From Fundidesulfovibrio soli (GTDB lineage: Bacteria; Desulfobacterota; Desulfovibrionia; Desulfovibrionales; Desulfovibrionaceae), in contig NZ_JAKZKW010000003.1 of assembly GCF_022808695.1 (NCBI RefSeq), positions 1 through 64,000 of the forward strand: a stretch of 64,000 bases of DNA, read 5' to 3'. The translations under genes and the position numbers were made by a program. Of the stretch, positions 43,592 through 51,364 are shown piece after piece; position 1 is the stretch's first letter, and each line of letters begins with the position of its first letter. The notes under the pieces were generated by a model that saw only the letters and a program-made list of their open reading frames with translations, did no database searches and was not told where the DNA came from.

Positions 43592-44095
43592 ATGATTGAC
43601 CCGCGCGAGGCGGCCTGCAGGCTGTACATCAACAAGGTGCTCTACCTGCGCGCCCTGGAGGCCCGAAAAACCCGCCAGGACGACATCAAGGAGCTGCTCG
43701 GGGCCACCCGGCCGGACCTCTCGCCCGAGGCGGCGGCCTGCGTGGCCGAGACGGTGCCCGCGCTCTTGCCCGAGCTGCACCGCAAGTGGATCGGCATGTT
43801 CGTGGAGACGCTCTTCGCCACGGCCGGCTTGGAGCAGATCGTGGTGCTCTGCGACGGCTCGGAGGAGAATAACGCCGCCCTGGCCCTGGCCTACGTGATG
43901 TTCCTGGAGTCCGAGCGCATGGAGAAGCAGATGGCCGCCGACCTGGAGCACGTGGAGAGCCTGGGCGGGGCGGGCGTGGCCGAGGTGGCCGCAACCCTCT
44001 GCGCCCGGCTGGACGGCCTGGAGGCCGAGGTGCTCAAGGAGCGCGAGGAGAAGGCCAGGCTCTACGCCGCGAACAAGGGCCGCACCGTGCATTAG
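43592..44095 (+). CDS. Helical cytoplasmic protein of unknown function
   Basis: 167 residues from ATG 43592 (GGAG 6-7 nt upstream). It has no signal peptide or TM segment, is Ala/Glu/Leu-rich and helical throughout, with a likely coiled-coil C-terminus (VAATLCARLDGLEAEVLKEREEKARLYAANK). No catalytic motif or known family. Composition and codon use match the chromosome. It lies alone between the uraA terminator element and greA. Confidence 0.7.
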   Translation: MIDPREAACRLYINKVLYLRALEARKTRQDDIKELLGATRPDLSPEAAACVAETVPALLPELHRKWIGMFVETLFATAGLEQIVVLCDGSEENNAALALAYVMFLESERMEKQMAADLEHVESLGGAGVAEVAATLCARLDGLEAEVLKEREEKARLYAANKGRTVH

Positions 44096-44390
44096 GGCGG
44101 AGGTTCGATTCTCCGGGTCCGTGCCCGGCCGCTGCGGCCCGCGCGGACCCGGGCCTGATCAAGCTGCCGGGGAGGACGCCCATCTGGCGCAAGCGCCAGC
44201 GCAAGATCATACCCGCGCCCGCTCGGGCCTCAGCTGCCGGGCACGAACCCCAGCCGGCCATCGCGTCGCGGGCCGTCCCCCCTTGACCGCGGCCGGGAGC
44301 TGCCTTAAGAATGACCAACCGGATTGAGCCCGGGACCGCAAGGTTCCGGGCCAGTCATTTTTTTATTCCGAAGTCCTCTGGACGATTCGA
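44096..44390. other. Spacer upstream of greA, no confident gene
   Basis: About 300 nt of very high GC. A reading frame around 44128-44283 ends in TGA but has no start with an RBS and no recognisable family. A tRNA-like T-loop word near 44100-44118 was rejected. From about 44330 (CCGGGACCGCAAGGTTCCGGG) an inverted repeat CCGGGACC/GGTTCCGG sits 50-70 nt before greA and could be a leader hairpin. Confidence 0.4.
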
Positions 44391-44400
44391 GGTGCCGAAC

Positions 44401-44889
44401 ATGCAGAACATCCCCATTTCCGTCGAAGGCTACAGGCGTCTGGAAAAGGAACTGGACAACCTGAAGAAGGAGCGTCCCGCCGTCATCGAGGCCATCAAAG
44501 AGGCCCGCGAGGAAGGCGACCTGAAGGAGAACGCCGGCTACGACGCCGCGCGCGAGCGCCAGGGCATGCTTGAAGCCCGCATCCGCTACCTGGAGGGCCG
44601 CCTGGGCACCTGCCGCGTCATCGACCTGGCCACCCTGGACGGCGAGAAGGCCATCTTCGGGGCCACCGTGGAGATCGAAGACGTCAACACCGGCGAGAGC
44701 AAAACTTACACGCTGCTGGGCCCGGACGAGTCAGAACCCTCCAAGGGCAGCATCTCCATCCTTTCCCCCGTGGCCCAGGCCATGATCGGCAAGGAGGAGG
44801 GCGACGAGTTCATCGTGGACGCCCCGCGCGGCAAGATCCAGTACGAGATCGTCTCCATCCGCTTCCTCGGCCCCCAGGCCCAGTCCTGA
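44401..44889 (+). CDS. greA: Transcription elongation factor GreA
   Basis: 162 residues; inserts its coiled coil into the RNA polymerase secondary channel to rescue backtracked complexes. N-terminal coiled coil (about 12-78) with the acidic tip EEGDLKENAGYDAARERQG and C-terminal FKBP-like domain (GATVEIEDVNTGESKTYTLLGPDE through PRGKIQYEIVSI). ATG 44401 follows GAGG at 8 nt; the longer frame upstream is not supported. Monocistronic with a strong terminator. Confidence 0.97.
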   Translation: MQNIPISVEGYRRLEKELDNLKKERPAVIEAIKEAREEGDLKENAGYDAARERQGMLEARIRYLEGRLGTCRVIDLATLDGEKAIFGATVEIEDVNTGESKTYTLLGPDESEPSKGSISILSPVAQAMIGKEEGDEFIVDAPRGKIQYEIVSIRFLGPQAQS

Positions 44890-44910
44890 TCGGCGGGCGA
44901 TAAACAGCGA

Positions 44911-44937
44911 GACCCCGGCCCCGGCCGGGGTCTTTTT
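44911..44937 (+). terminator. greA terminator
   Basis: 9-bp stem GACCCCGGC/GCCGGGGTC (44911-44919 with 44924-44932), followed by TTTTTG. Strong. Confidence 0.95.
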
Positions 44938-45080
44938 GTTTGCGGCCCCCGGGACCCAAGGGGCGGGGCGGGTCCGTCACCCCCTTGCCACAAAGCCCGG
45001 CATCCTATAGGTGGTGCGGGTTTGCCCGCGAAGCCGGGCGGTGTCTCTGGCAAGGCACGCAATCACAACTGGAGGCTGAA

Positions 45081-45869
45081 ATGAAACGCATCTGGATTCT
45101 GGCTCTGGCGCTTCTTCTGATCGGTTTCACCGGAATGGCGCAGGCGGCCGACGGCTCCTGGGACGCCGTGAAAAAGGCCGGCAAGCTTGTCATCGGCCTG
45201 GACGACTCCTTCCCCCCCATGGGCTTCAAGCAGGACGACGGCAAGCTGGTGGGCTTCGACATCGACGCCGCCGAAGAGCTGGGCAAGCGCCTGGGCATCA
45301 AGATCGAGTGGCAGCCCACCGCCTGGGACGGCGTGATCCTCTCGCTCGACTCCAAGAAGTTCGACTGCATCTGGAACGGCATGACCATCACCCCCGAGCG
45401 CGCCGAGAAGGTGCTGTTCACCAAGCCCTACATCATGGACGGCCAGATCGCCGTGGTGAAGGCCGACAGCAAGGTGAAGGGCTTCGCCGAGCTGGGCGGC
45501 AAGGTCATCGGCGTGCAGAAGGGCTCCTCCGCGGTCGAGGCCGTGAAGAAGCTGCCCAAGGCCCCCACCGAGGTGAAGGAATACGACGCCAACCCCAAGG
45601 CCTTCCTTGATCTGGACGCCGGCCGCCTGGCCGCCGTGGTGATCGACAACGTTTCCGGCCGCTATTTCGTCTCCACCAACCCCGGCAAGTACAAGGTCGT
45701 GCCCGGCTTCATCACCAAGGAGCCCTTCGGCATCGCCTTCCGCAAGGCCGACAAGGACCTGGAGGCCCAGGTGCAGAAGACCCTCGACCAGATGGTCGCC
45801 GACGGCACCATGGCCAAGATCAGCAAGAAGTGGTTCGGCGAGGACATCGCCAACCCCAAGAAGTGGTAA
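45081..45869 (+). CDS. Polar amino-acid ABC transporter, periplasmic binding protein
   Basis: 262 residues of the family 3 solute-binding proteins (GlnH/HisJ type). Signal peptide (1-22, ending AQA). Ligand-site signatures LVIGLDDSFPPMGFKQDDGKLVGFDIDAAEELGKRLG and DCIWNGMTITPERA are clear. Start at 45081 after GGAGG. First gene of a three-gene transporter (binding protein, permease, ATPase). A GC-rich hairpin after the stop would reduce read-through so that the binding protein is made in excess. The amino acid is not determined. Confidence 0.95.
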   Translation: MKRIWILALALLLIGFTGMAQAADGSWDAVKKAGKLVIGLDDSFPPMGFKQDDGKLVGFDIDAAEELGKRLGIKIEWQPTAWDGVILSLDSKKFDCIWNGMTITPERAEKVLFTKPYIMDGQIAVVKADSKVKGFAELGGKVIGVQKGSSAVEAVKKLPKAPTEVKEYDANPKAFLDLDAGRLAAVVIDNVSGRYFVSTNPGKYKVVPGFITKEPFGIAFRKADKDLEAQVQKTLDQMVADGTMAKISKKWFGEDIANPKKW

Positions 45870-45893
45870 CGCTTCGGCTCCGTTGACGAATGC

Positions 45894-45920
45894 GGGGGCC
45901 CGGCGCGCCGGGCCCCCTTT
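45894..45920 (+). terminator. Intercistronic hairpin / attenuator
   Basis: 11-bp stem GGGGGCCCGGC/GCCGGGCCCCC (45894-45904 with 45907-45917) with only TTT following. It lies between the binding-protein and permease genes and probably sets their stoichiometry or stabilises the upstream mRNA, rather than fully terminating. Confidence 0.7.
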
Positions 45921-45983
45921 GACGCGCAACCGGCCAGCCCTCTCATCAGGGCGGCACAAAAGCATCCCCACAGGCACCGCGCA

Positions 45984-47036
45984 GTGAGAAATCCCGTCCG
46001 ACGTTCTGCTCCCCCGACGCGCCTGGCCATCATCCTGGCCCTGCTCTGCGCGCTGTGCGCGGGCCTTCTCCACGCCCCCCTTCAGGCTTTCGCGGCCGAC
46101 GTGGAAGAGCTCATGCGCCAGGGGCGCGACGCCATGGCCGAGGGCCGCCTGGAGGACGCCGAGGCCGCCTACCTGGCCGTACCCGCCCCGGGCGAAGGCA
46201 CCCAGGAGGACGAGGGCGAGTACGCCTCCGCGCGCATGCAGGTGGCCCGGCTGCGCCTGGCCCGGGAGGACTTCGACGGCGCGGTGCAGGCCGCCCGCGA
46301 CGTGCTGGCCCACTTCTCCGGCCACGCCGAGGCCAAGAACCTCATCGCCTCCATCGAGCGGGACCGCATGCCCGGCTGGGAGCGCTTCCTCAAGGATTGC
46401 CAGCGCTTCCTGCCCTCGCTGCTCTCCGGCGCGGGCATGACGCTGCTGCTGGTGTTCTGCACCATCATCATTTCGCCCATCGGCGGGCTGATCATCGCCC
46501 TGGGCCGCCTGAGCTCCTTCAGGGTGCTGCGCATGCCCTGCTGGTTCATCATCTGGCTCTTCCGGGGCACGCCGCTCTTATTGCAGCTCTTTTTCATCTA
46601 TTACGGCCTGCCGTCGCTGGGGATCACGCTGAGGCCCCTCACGGCGGCGCTCATCGGCCTGGGCGTGAACTACTCGGCCTACCTGGCCGAGATCATCCGC
46701 GCAGGCATCGAGTCGATCCCCGCCGGACAGATGGAGGCGGCCAAGGCCCTGGGCATGACCTACGGCCAGGCCATGCGCCGGGTCATCATCCCCCAGACCT
46801 ACAAGCGCCTGATCCCGCCCGTGGCCAACGAGTTCACGGCGCTGATCAAGGACACGGCCCTGGTCTCCACCATCGCCATGGTGGAGCTGATGCGCGCGGC
46901 GGACCAGATGTTCAACACCTATTTCAACGTCACGGCCATCATCCTGGCGGGCGTGATCTACCTCTTCTTCACCACGGTGTTCACGTTCATTTTCGAGCGC
47001 ATCGAGGAGCGGGTGGGAATCTATGAGAAACGCTGA
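45984..47036 (+). CDS. Amino-acid ABC permease with an N-terminal periplasmic TPR-like extension
   Basis: 350 residues; usual HisM/GlnP permeases have about 220-240. The last 215 form the permease: five TM helices, GxxIALGRLS entry and the EAA loop EAAKALGMTYGQAMRRVIIPQ that docks the ATPase. The first 130 form a signal-anchor (about 13-37) and then a helical domain with tetratricopeptide-like spacing (VEELMRQGRDAMAEGRLEDAEAAYLAV and ARLRLAREDFDGAVQAARDVLAHFSG). That domain should lie in the periplasm, perhaps near the binding protein. GTG start with weak RBS. The 3' end overlaps the ATPase gene by 14 nt. Confidence 0.88.
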   Translation: MRNPVRRSAPPTRLAIILALLCALCAGLLHAPLQAFAADVEELMRQGRDAMAEGRLEDAEAAYLAVPAPGEGTQEDEGEYASARMQVARLRLAREDFDGAVQAARDVLAHFSGHAEAKNLIASIERDRMPGWERFLKDCQRFLPSLLSGAGMTLLLVFCTIIISPIGGLIIALGRLSSFRVLRMPCWFIIWLFRGTPLLLQLFFIYYGLPSLGITLRPLTAALIGLGVNYSAYLAEIIRAGIESIPAGQMEAAKALGMTYGQAMRRVIIPQTYKRLIPPVANEFTALIKDTALVSTIAMVELMRAADQMFNTYFNVTAIILAGVIYLFFTTVFTFIFERIEERVGIYEKR

Positions 47037-47802
47037 CGCGGCCCCGCTGATCGAGTGCCGCAGCATCCGCAAGCACTTCGGCGAGCACGCCGCCCTGGAC
47101 GACGTGAGCATCACCGTGGACCGGGGCGACAAGGTGGTCATCATCGGGCCTTCGGGCTCGGGCAAGTCCACGCTGCTGCGCTCCATGAACTTCCTGGAGA
47201 CCATCGACTCCGGCGAGATCCTCTTCGAGGGCAAGCCCGCGGGCTACCGCACCGTGAACGGCAAGCTGGTGCTGGACAACCAGAAGAACCTCTGCGCCCT
47301 GCGGACCCAGATCGGCATGGTCTTCCAACAGTTCAACCTTTTCGCGCACATGACGGTGCTGGGCAACGTGATGGAAGGGCCCGTGACCGTGCTCGGGCAG
47401 CAGAAGGCCGAGGCGCGCGACCTGGCCCTGGCGATGCTCGAGAAGGTGGGCATGGCCGACAAGGCCGAACGCTTCCCGGCCACGCTCTCGGGCGGGCAGA
47501 AGCAGCGCGTGGCCATCGCGCGGGCACTGGCCATGCGGCCCAAGCTGATGCTCTTCGACGAACCCACCTCCGCGCTGGACCCGGAGCTGGTGGGCGAGGT
47601 GTTCGAGGCCATCAAGAAGCTGGCCCTCGAAGGCATGACCATGATCATCGTCACGCACAACATGGGCTTCGCCCGCGAAGTGGCGGACAGCGTGGCCTTC
47701 ATGGAGGACGGACGCATCCTGCTGAAAGACCCTCCAGCGGAGTTCTTCGGCAAGGACTGCGAGCTGCCGCGCATCAAGAGCTTCATCGACCGCATCATGT
47801 AG
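47023..47802 (+). CDS. Amino-acid ABC transporter ATPase (GlnQ/HisP type)
   Basis: 259 residues. Walker A GPSGSGKST, Q-loop FQQFNLF, signature LSGGQKQR, Walker B MLFDEPTSALDP and H-loop VTHNMGF are all intact. It energises uptake through the overlapping permease gene's product. ATG 47023 lies inside the permease 3' end. A short insertion (GYRTVNGKLVLDNQKNLCA) before the Q-loop is seen in some polar amino-acid ATPases. Last gene of the operon. Confidence 0.96.
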   Translation: MRNADAAPLIECRSIRKHFGEHAALDDVSITVDRGDKVVIIGPSGSGKSTLLRSMNFLETIDSGEILFEGKPAGYRTVNGKLVLDNQKNLCALRTQIGMVFQQFNLFAHMTVLGNVMEGPVTVLGQQKAEARDLALAMLEKVGMADKAERFPATLSGGQKQRVAIARALAMRPKLMLFDEPTSALDPELVGEVFEAIKKLALEGMTMIIVTHNMGFAREVADSVAFMEDGRILLKDPPAEFFGKDCELPRIKSFIDRIM

Positions 47803-47846
47803 CGCCGGATTTCGCCCTCCCGAGGGCTTGGTCTTCCAAAATGTTG

Positions 47847-47878
47847 AAAGCCGACGGGCATGGCCCGTCGGCTTTTTG
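47847..47878 (+). terminator. Terminator of the amino-acid ABC operon
   Basis: 13-bp perfect stem AAAGCCGACGGGC/GCCCGTCGGCTTT (47847-47859 with 47863-47875, loop atg), followed by TTTTT in total. Confidence 0.95.
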
Positions 47879-47879
47879 C

Positions 47880-48280
47880 GTTCTGAATAATCGCGCTGTG
47901 GACGCGAAGCGGAAGGGGAGTCGAGAGCTGAAGGCTCGTTTGCAGGGAGACGCTGGAGCCAGCCGAGCGAACCAACTCACAACCTGCTCCGCCAGTGCTG
48001 CGGTGTCAGGTGACAATCGTCGCTATGCGCCGTCCATTCAGGAATATGTGGGAGTCTTCTGGCGGATGGAATCGGTTTGGCAGAAGAACCGCCTTCGGTG
48101 AGCACGATCAGCGTATCCCTGAGCTTGAAGACAAGAAAAGGAATTAATCGCAACAAATGGAGCTGGCCACGGCCTGCTCCATCTTGTTATTTAATCAGTG
48201 AAATCAGATGAGAAACAGTGTCCCGCGTGGCGTCGGCAATGAAGTACGAGATGGCACAGCATGCGGCATCGTGCGATAAA
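47880..48280. other. Spacer of falling GC without a supported gene
   Basis: About 400 nt between the ABC operon terminator and the AT-rich block. The plus-strand frame to 48101 (ending ...VFWRMESVWQKNRLR) has no start with an RBS and could at most be a remnant. From 48110 on, GC drops sharply. No RNA gene or mobile-element end recognised. Confidence 0.4.
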
Positions 48281-48286
48281 TCCAAA

Positions 48287-48303
48287 AAATATATAATATA
48301 TTT
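48287..48303. promoter_or_regulatory. Perfect AT-only 17-bp palindrome
   Basis: AAATATAT-A-ATATATTT, followed on the minus strand by a T-rich stretch (TTTTTTGG). It lies 19 nt beyond the stop of the small (-) ORF at 48322 and could be a weak terminator hairpin for it or a protein-binding site (for example nucleoid-associated). Confidence 0.35.
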
Positions 48304-48321
48304 ATTGTTTAGCATGTCAAA

Positions 48322-48435
48322 TTACCGCATAAAATTGAAGTAAATTGTCCAAAGGACCCAGAAGAAAATCAGTTTCTTGAGTGTGAGGATGACAAGTTTT
48401 CGCCATCTGCTTGTTGGGTTGATTGGTGGTTCCAT
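48322..48435 (-). CDS. 37-residue membrane microprotein candidate
   Basis: Short frame on the minus strand with an excellent RBS (GGGAGG, five nt before ATG 48435) in a region otherwise devoid of genes. The product is 37 residues: a polar, basic N-terminus (MEPPINPTSRWRK) followed by one hydrophobic helix (LVILTLKKLIFFWVLWTIYF) and a short basic end, so a single-span inner-membrane peptide by the positive-inside rule. Two promoter-like pairs lie upstream; the better one is at 48497-48525. No homologue is known to me. AT-rich surroundings suggest an acquired or fast-evolving patch. Confidence 0.55.
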   Translation of the reverse strand: MEPPINPTSRWRKLVILTLKKLIFFWVLWTIYFNFMR

Positions 48436-48496
48436 GTTTGCCTCCCTTGGCTAAGGTATTGAAAATATCATATAAAGTCAATAAGATTTGGCATTG

Positions 48497-48525
48497 TAAA
48501 TATGCAGTGCGGGATGTGATGCCAA
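48497..48525 (-). promoter_or_regulatory. Promoter candidate for the 37-residue ORF
   Basis: On the minus strand TTGGCA (48520-48525) and TATTTA (48497-48502) are exactly 17 nt apart, about 60 nt before the ATG. A second pair, TTGACT (48476-48481) and TACCTT (48453-48458), also 17 nt apart, would start transcription almost at the RBS. Confidence 0.5.
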
Positions 48526-48643
48526 TGCTGGGAATACCGAGCAAGAGTTGAATGATTTCCGATGGAACAGACCCGAAGCTAAAACGATTCGGGATAGCGG
48601 GGGAGCAGCGGAGAGTACTTCCCCAGGGTAGGCGGGCAGGGGG

Positions 48644-48690
48644 AGGTGGAGCCTCCGGCGGCCAAGGGGCCTAAGCCCCTTGGAACCCCA
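48644..48690 (-). repeat. Copy 4 of the 3'-end palindromic element
   Basis: GGAGCCTCCGGCGG is followed by the stem CCAAGGGGC/GCCCCTTGG (48662-48670 with 48675-48683) and GAACCCC. On the minus strand it follows the stop of the HDOD gene by about 60 nt. Stem bases differ from copies 1 and 3 on both arms, yet pairing is kept. Confidence 0.7.
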
Positions 48691-48752
48691 CGCGGCTTCA
48701 CGTTAGTGCGGGATGACCGGCGCGCGGCGGGTGCCGGCGACCTAAAGCCATA

Positions 48753-50036
48753 CTACGCCCCCGCCTGCTCCTGCGCCTCGTCCTCGCCGTCCTTCCCGGC
48801 CCTGAAGCAGTGCCTGGCCCAGCGGGCGGCCTCCAGGTAGTCCCTGGCCGCCCCGAAGCGATTGACCTTCTGGCCTTCCAGGATGGCGGTGACGTCGCAG
48901 AACTGGTTCTGGTCCACGCATTCGAGCAGGTCCAGCCAGGGGGCGAGCATGTTGCGCTCGCCCGTGAGGGCGGCCTTGATGCGCGGGTCCATGGGCATGG
49001 TGCCCACCAGCTCTTCCATGGGCTGATCGAGCATGGCGTCCAGCAGGGAGAACAGGCCCAGCAGGAACATGGAGCGCGGCGGCAGCGGGGAGGAGGCGGC
49101 CCTCGCCGCGATCTTCTCCAGGAAGGCCCCGCGCTGCAGCGAGAGGTAGCCCAGCTCCTCGCCCTTGGGGGTGGAGTCGAGGCTTGAGACCAGGGCCATC
49201 ATGGCCCAGTGCTTGAACGAGGTGTCGCCCAGGATGGCCACGGCGTGCTCGATGGAGCTCACGGTGCGGCCCAGGCCCATGCCCGGCGAGTTGACGTAGC
49301 GCAGCAGGCGGTAGCTCAGGAAGGCGTCCTTGGCGATGGGCGCGGCCAGTTCGGCGAAGGTGGAGTCCTCCTTGAGCAGGGCGGAGATCAGCTCCATGCG
49401 CGTGAGGCTGTTCACCGAGAGTTTGCGGCCCTTCACGATCTCGGGGCGGCCGAAGAAGGTCCCCGAGAAATAGTCGAACGCCAGGGCCTTGGACCCTGCG
49501 AAGGCCTCCCAGGTGCCGATGCCGGAAACCATGAGCTTGAGCGGGAATTTCTTGAGGAACTTGCGCTCCTTGGCCAACTGCATGGGGCTGAGGAGCTTGA
49601 GGTCCAGGATGACCATGCTGGCATAGCGCAGCAGATGCTCGTGCTGGCCGCATCCGCCCTCGAAGCGCAGGGCGATGGAGTAGCCGTAGTCCTGCAGGAA
49701 CTCCAGGACCTCGCTAAGGTTGGAGCGCGTGCAGTGCTCGGGGCTGACCACCAGGTCGCACAGGTCCATGGGCAGCAGATGCACCTCGGGGGCGTCCAGC
49801 ATGGGGTCGGGCACGTTGATGAGCAGGCGGTTGCACTCCTCGAGCAGGCTCTGCAGCTCGGAGGCGCCGTCGGTCACCAGCCAGGAGAAGGCCTGCACGT
49901 CGGAGTGGGCCGGGGTCCCGGGATGCAGACAGGAGCGCGCCACGACCTCGTGCGCGGAGATGGTCTTGTCTCTGTCGAAGACGGGGTGGCGGGAGAGAAA
50001 GCACGCTGCCGACTCGGACTGGTCTTGCTGGAGCAT
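48753..50036 (-). CDS. HDOD-domain protein with degenerate EAL domain, paralogue 1
   Basis: About 427 residues. N-terminal half (about 10-200) has the EAL fold of YuxH-type proteins (FLSRHPVFDRDKTISAHEVV, VILDLKLL, FDYFSGTFFGRPE) but lacks the EAL and metal-binding residues, so it cannot be a c-di-GMP phosphodiesterase. The C-terminal HDOD domain (about 205-400) has the helical LLRYVNSPGMGLGRTVSSIEHAVAILG core without an intact HD catalytic pair. Such proteins are signalling adaptors. Start at ATG 50036; GTG 50054 is the alternative. A paralogue is encoded at 51365. Long single gene with the repeat element at its 3' side. Confidence 0.9.
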   Translation of the reverse strand: MLQQDQSESAACFLSRHPVFDRDKTISAHEVVARSCLHPGTPAHSDVQAFSWLVTDGASELQSLLEECNRLLINVPDPMLDAPEVHLLPMDLCDLVVSPEHCTRSNLSEVLEFLQDYGYSIALRFEGGCGQHEHLLRYASMVILDLKLLSPMQLAKERKFLKKFPLKLMVSGIGTWEAFAGSKALAFDYFSGTFFGRPEIVKGRKLSVNSLTRMELISALLKEDSTFAELAAPIAKDAFLSYRLLRYVNSPGMGLGRTVSSIEHAVAILGDTSFKHWAMMALVSSLDSTPKGEELGYLSLQRGAFLEKIAARAASSPLPPRSMFLLGLFSLLDAMLDQPMEELVGTMPMDPRIKAALTGERNMLAPWLDLLECVDQNQFCDVTAILEGQKVNRFGAARDYLEAARWARHCFRAGKDGEDEAQEQAGA

Positions 50037-50260
50037 ACGACAACCGGGCCTCACTAAACCGTTGATACGACGTATCGTTTTGAAAACACAGAAAAAATGG
50101 AGCAGAAACCTCTTTAAGCTGTTTTGGCCCTCCTTGCAAGGGCGGCTGCGTGTCGCTTCGAACCCTTAACAGTCCGGCGGGGGTAAGCCGAACGTGGCGA
50201 CATGTCTCCCGCTGAGGGCAATCACTTGACCACGCGCCGCAAAGCGGTACATTTTACCGC

Positions 50261-50689
50261 ATGCGCCGCATCACAGTATTGTTCCTCGCGCTTCTGGCCC
50301 TCCCGCTGCTTTCTCCCGCACATACCGGCGTCGCGCACGCCGCCGACCGCTGGGGCGTGACCGCTCCCCAGGCGCCCGTGCCCCCGGACGGCCAGGCCGT
50401 CCTGGGCGTGCGCGGCCTGCAGGAATCCAGGCTGCGGGGGGCGCAATGCGAGGTGACCGCCCCCGGCGGCCGCACGGCGCGCAAGCGCCCGGCGGGGCAT
50501 CAGGAGTCGTTGCGCTATCCGGCCGATTTCGGGGCCGGGAGCCCCATGTCCCAGGGCCTGTACCGGGTGCGCTGGCGCACAGGCCGGGACTGCCGCCAGG
50601 CCCATTTCCTCGTCCTCGACGCGGCGAACCCCCTCAAGAACGCCAAAGAGCTGCAACGGCAGGCCAGCCAGGCCGGCCGCTGCCGCTGA
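50261..50689 (+). CDS. Small exported protein of unknown function
   Basis: 142 residues with a signal peptide (1-27, [27 protein letters not shown]), cleaved before ADRWGV. The mature 115 residues hold one Cys pair ([10 protein letters not shown] and GRDCRQ) that may form a disulfide and a beta-rich [17 protein letters not shown] segment. There is no obvious SD; instead an inverted repeat GCGGTA/TACCGC (50244-50260) abuts the start codon. 38 nt ahead of gpt, so possibly co-transcribed. No family recognised. Confidence 0.7.
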   Translation: MRRITVLFLALLALPLLSPAHTGVAHAADRWGVTAPQAPVPPDGQAVLGVRGLQESRLRGAQCEVTAPGGRTARKRPAGHQESLRYPADFGAGSPMSQGLYRVRWRTGRDCRQAHFLVLDAANPLKNAKELQRQASQAGRCR

Positions 50690-50727
50690 GGCCGCACGGG
50701 CGCGCCACAATATCTTCAGGAGTGCAC

Positions 50728-51222
50728 ATGACCGACGCCGAACGCTACAAACGCATGTACCCCGTCAGCTGGGAGCAGCTCCAGCGGGACTGCCGGGCCC
50801 TCTCCTGGCGGCTGATGTCCCTGGGGCCGTGGAAGGGCATCTACGCCATCACCAAGGGGGGCCTGATCCCGGCGGCCATCATCGCCCGCGAGCTGGACAT
50901 CCGGCTCATCGACACCATCTGCGTGGCCAGCTACGAGGGGCAGGTGCAGGGCGAGGGCGTGCGCGTGCTCAAGGGCGTGCAGGGCGACGGCGAGGGCTGG
51001 CTCCTGGTGGACGACCTTGTGGACACCGGCCGCACCGCCGTTGCCGTGCGCGAGATGCTGCCCAAGGCCCACTTCGCCACAGTGTACGCCAAGCCCGAAG
51101 GCCGCCCGCTGGTTGACACGTTCATCACCGAGGTCAGCCAGGATACCTGGATCCTCTTCCCCTGGGACTCGCAACCCCAATTCGTGCAGCCCATCGCCCA
51201 ATGCGCGGCGCCCATGGGCTGA
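50728..51222 (+). CDS. gpt: Xanthine-guanine phosphoribosyltransferase
   Basis: 164 residues. The PRPP-binding signature [20 protein letters not shown] and the [17 protein letters not shown]...WILFPWD C-terminus identify the Gpt type, converting xanthine, guanine or hypoxanthine with PRPP to the nucleotide. Good AGGAG RBS. It complements the uracil salvage genes at 41.5 kb. It is followed by the second HDOD gene after 142 nt. Confidence 0.92.
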   Translation: MTDAERYKRMYPVSWEQLQRDCRALSWRLMSLGPWKGIYAITKGGLIPAAIIARELDIRLIDTICVASYEGQVQGEGVRVLKGVQGDGEGWLLVDDLVDTGRTAVAVREMLPKAHFATVYAKPEGRPLVDTFITEVSQDTWILFPWDSQPQFVQPIAQCAAPMG

Positions 51223-51364
51223 GGCCGCCGGGATGTATCAGGGAAGGTTCTTGACGCGGGATCGTATTTGATTGATTCATAAATAACGTAAACCTGGGAA
51301 CAAGCCGTCAGTCCGTTCGAGCCGCGCCGCCCTGGTTGGTACGCATTTTTCCAAGGGAGAGCGC

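Noticed and set aside
44099-44122. tRNA-like T-arm (GGAGGTTCGATTCTCC)
   Set aside because: The stem/loop register is wrong for a T-arm (8-nt loop), no acceptor, D or anticodon arm can be built, and the upstream part is the end of a coding gene. At most a chance match or an old attachment-site scrap.
47880-48101. Pseudogene fragment ending VFWRMESVWQKNRLR
   Set aside because: No recognisable family, no start signal; the frame is only an extension of an out-of-frame reading through the ABC ATPase gene.
48317-48544. 75-codon minus-strand ORF overlapping the 37-residue candidate
   Set aside because: No RBS at its start and a featureless product; the overlapping 37-residue frame has a perfect RBS and a TM helix.
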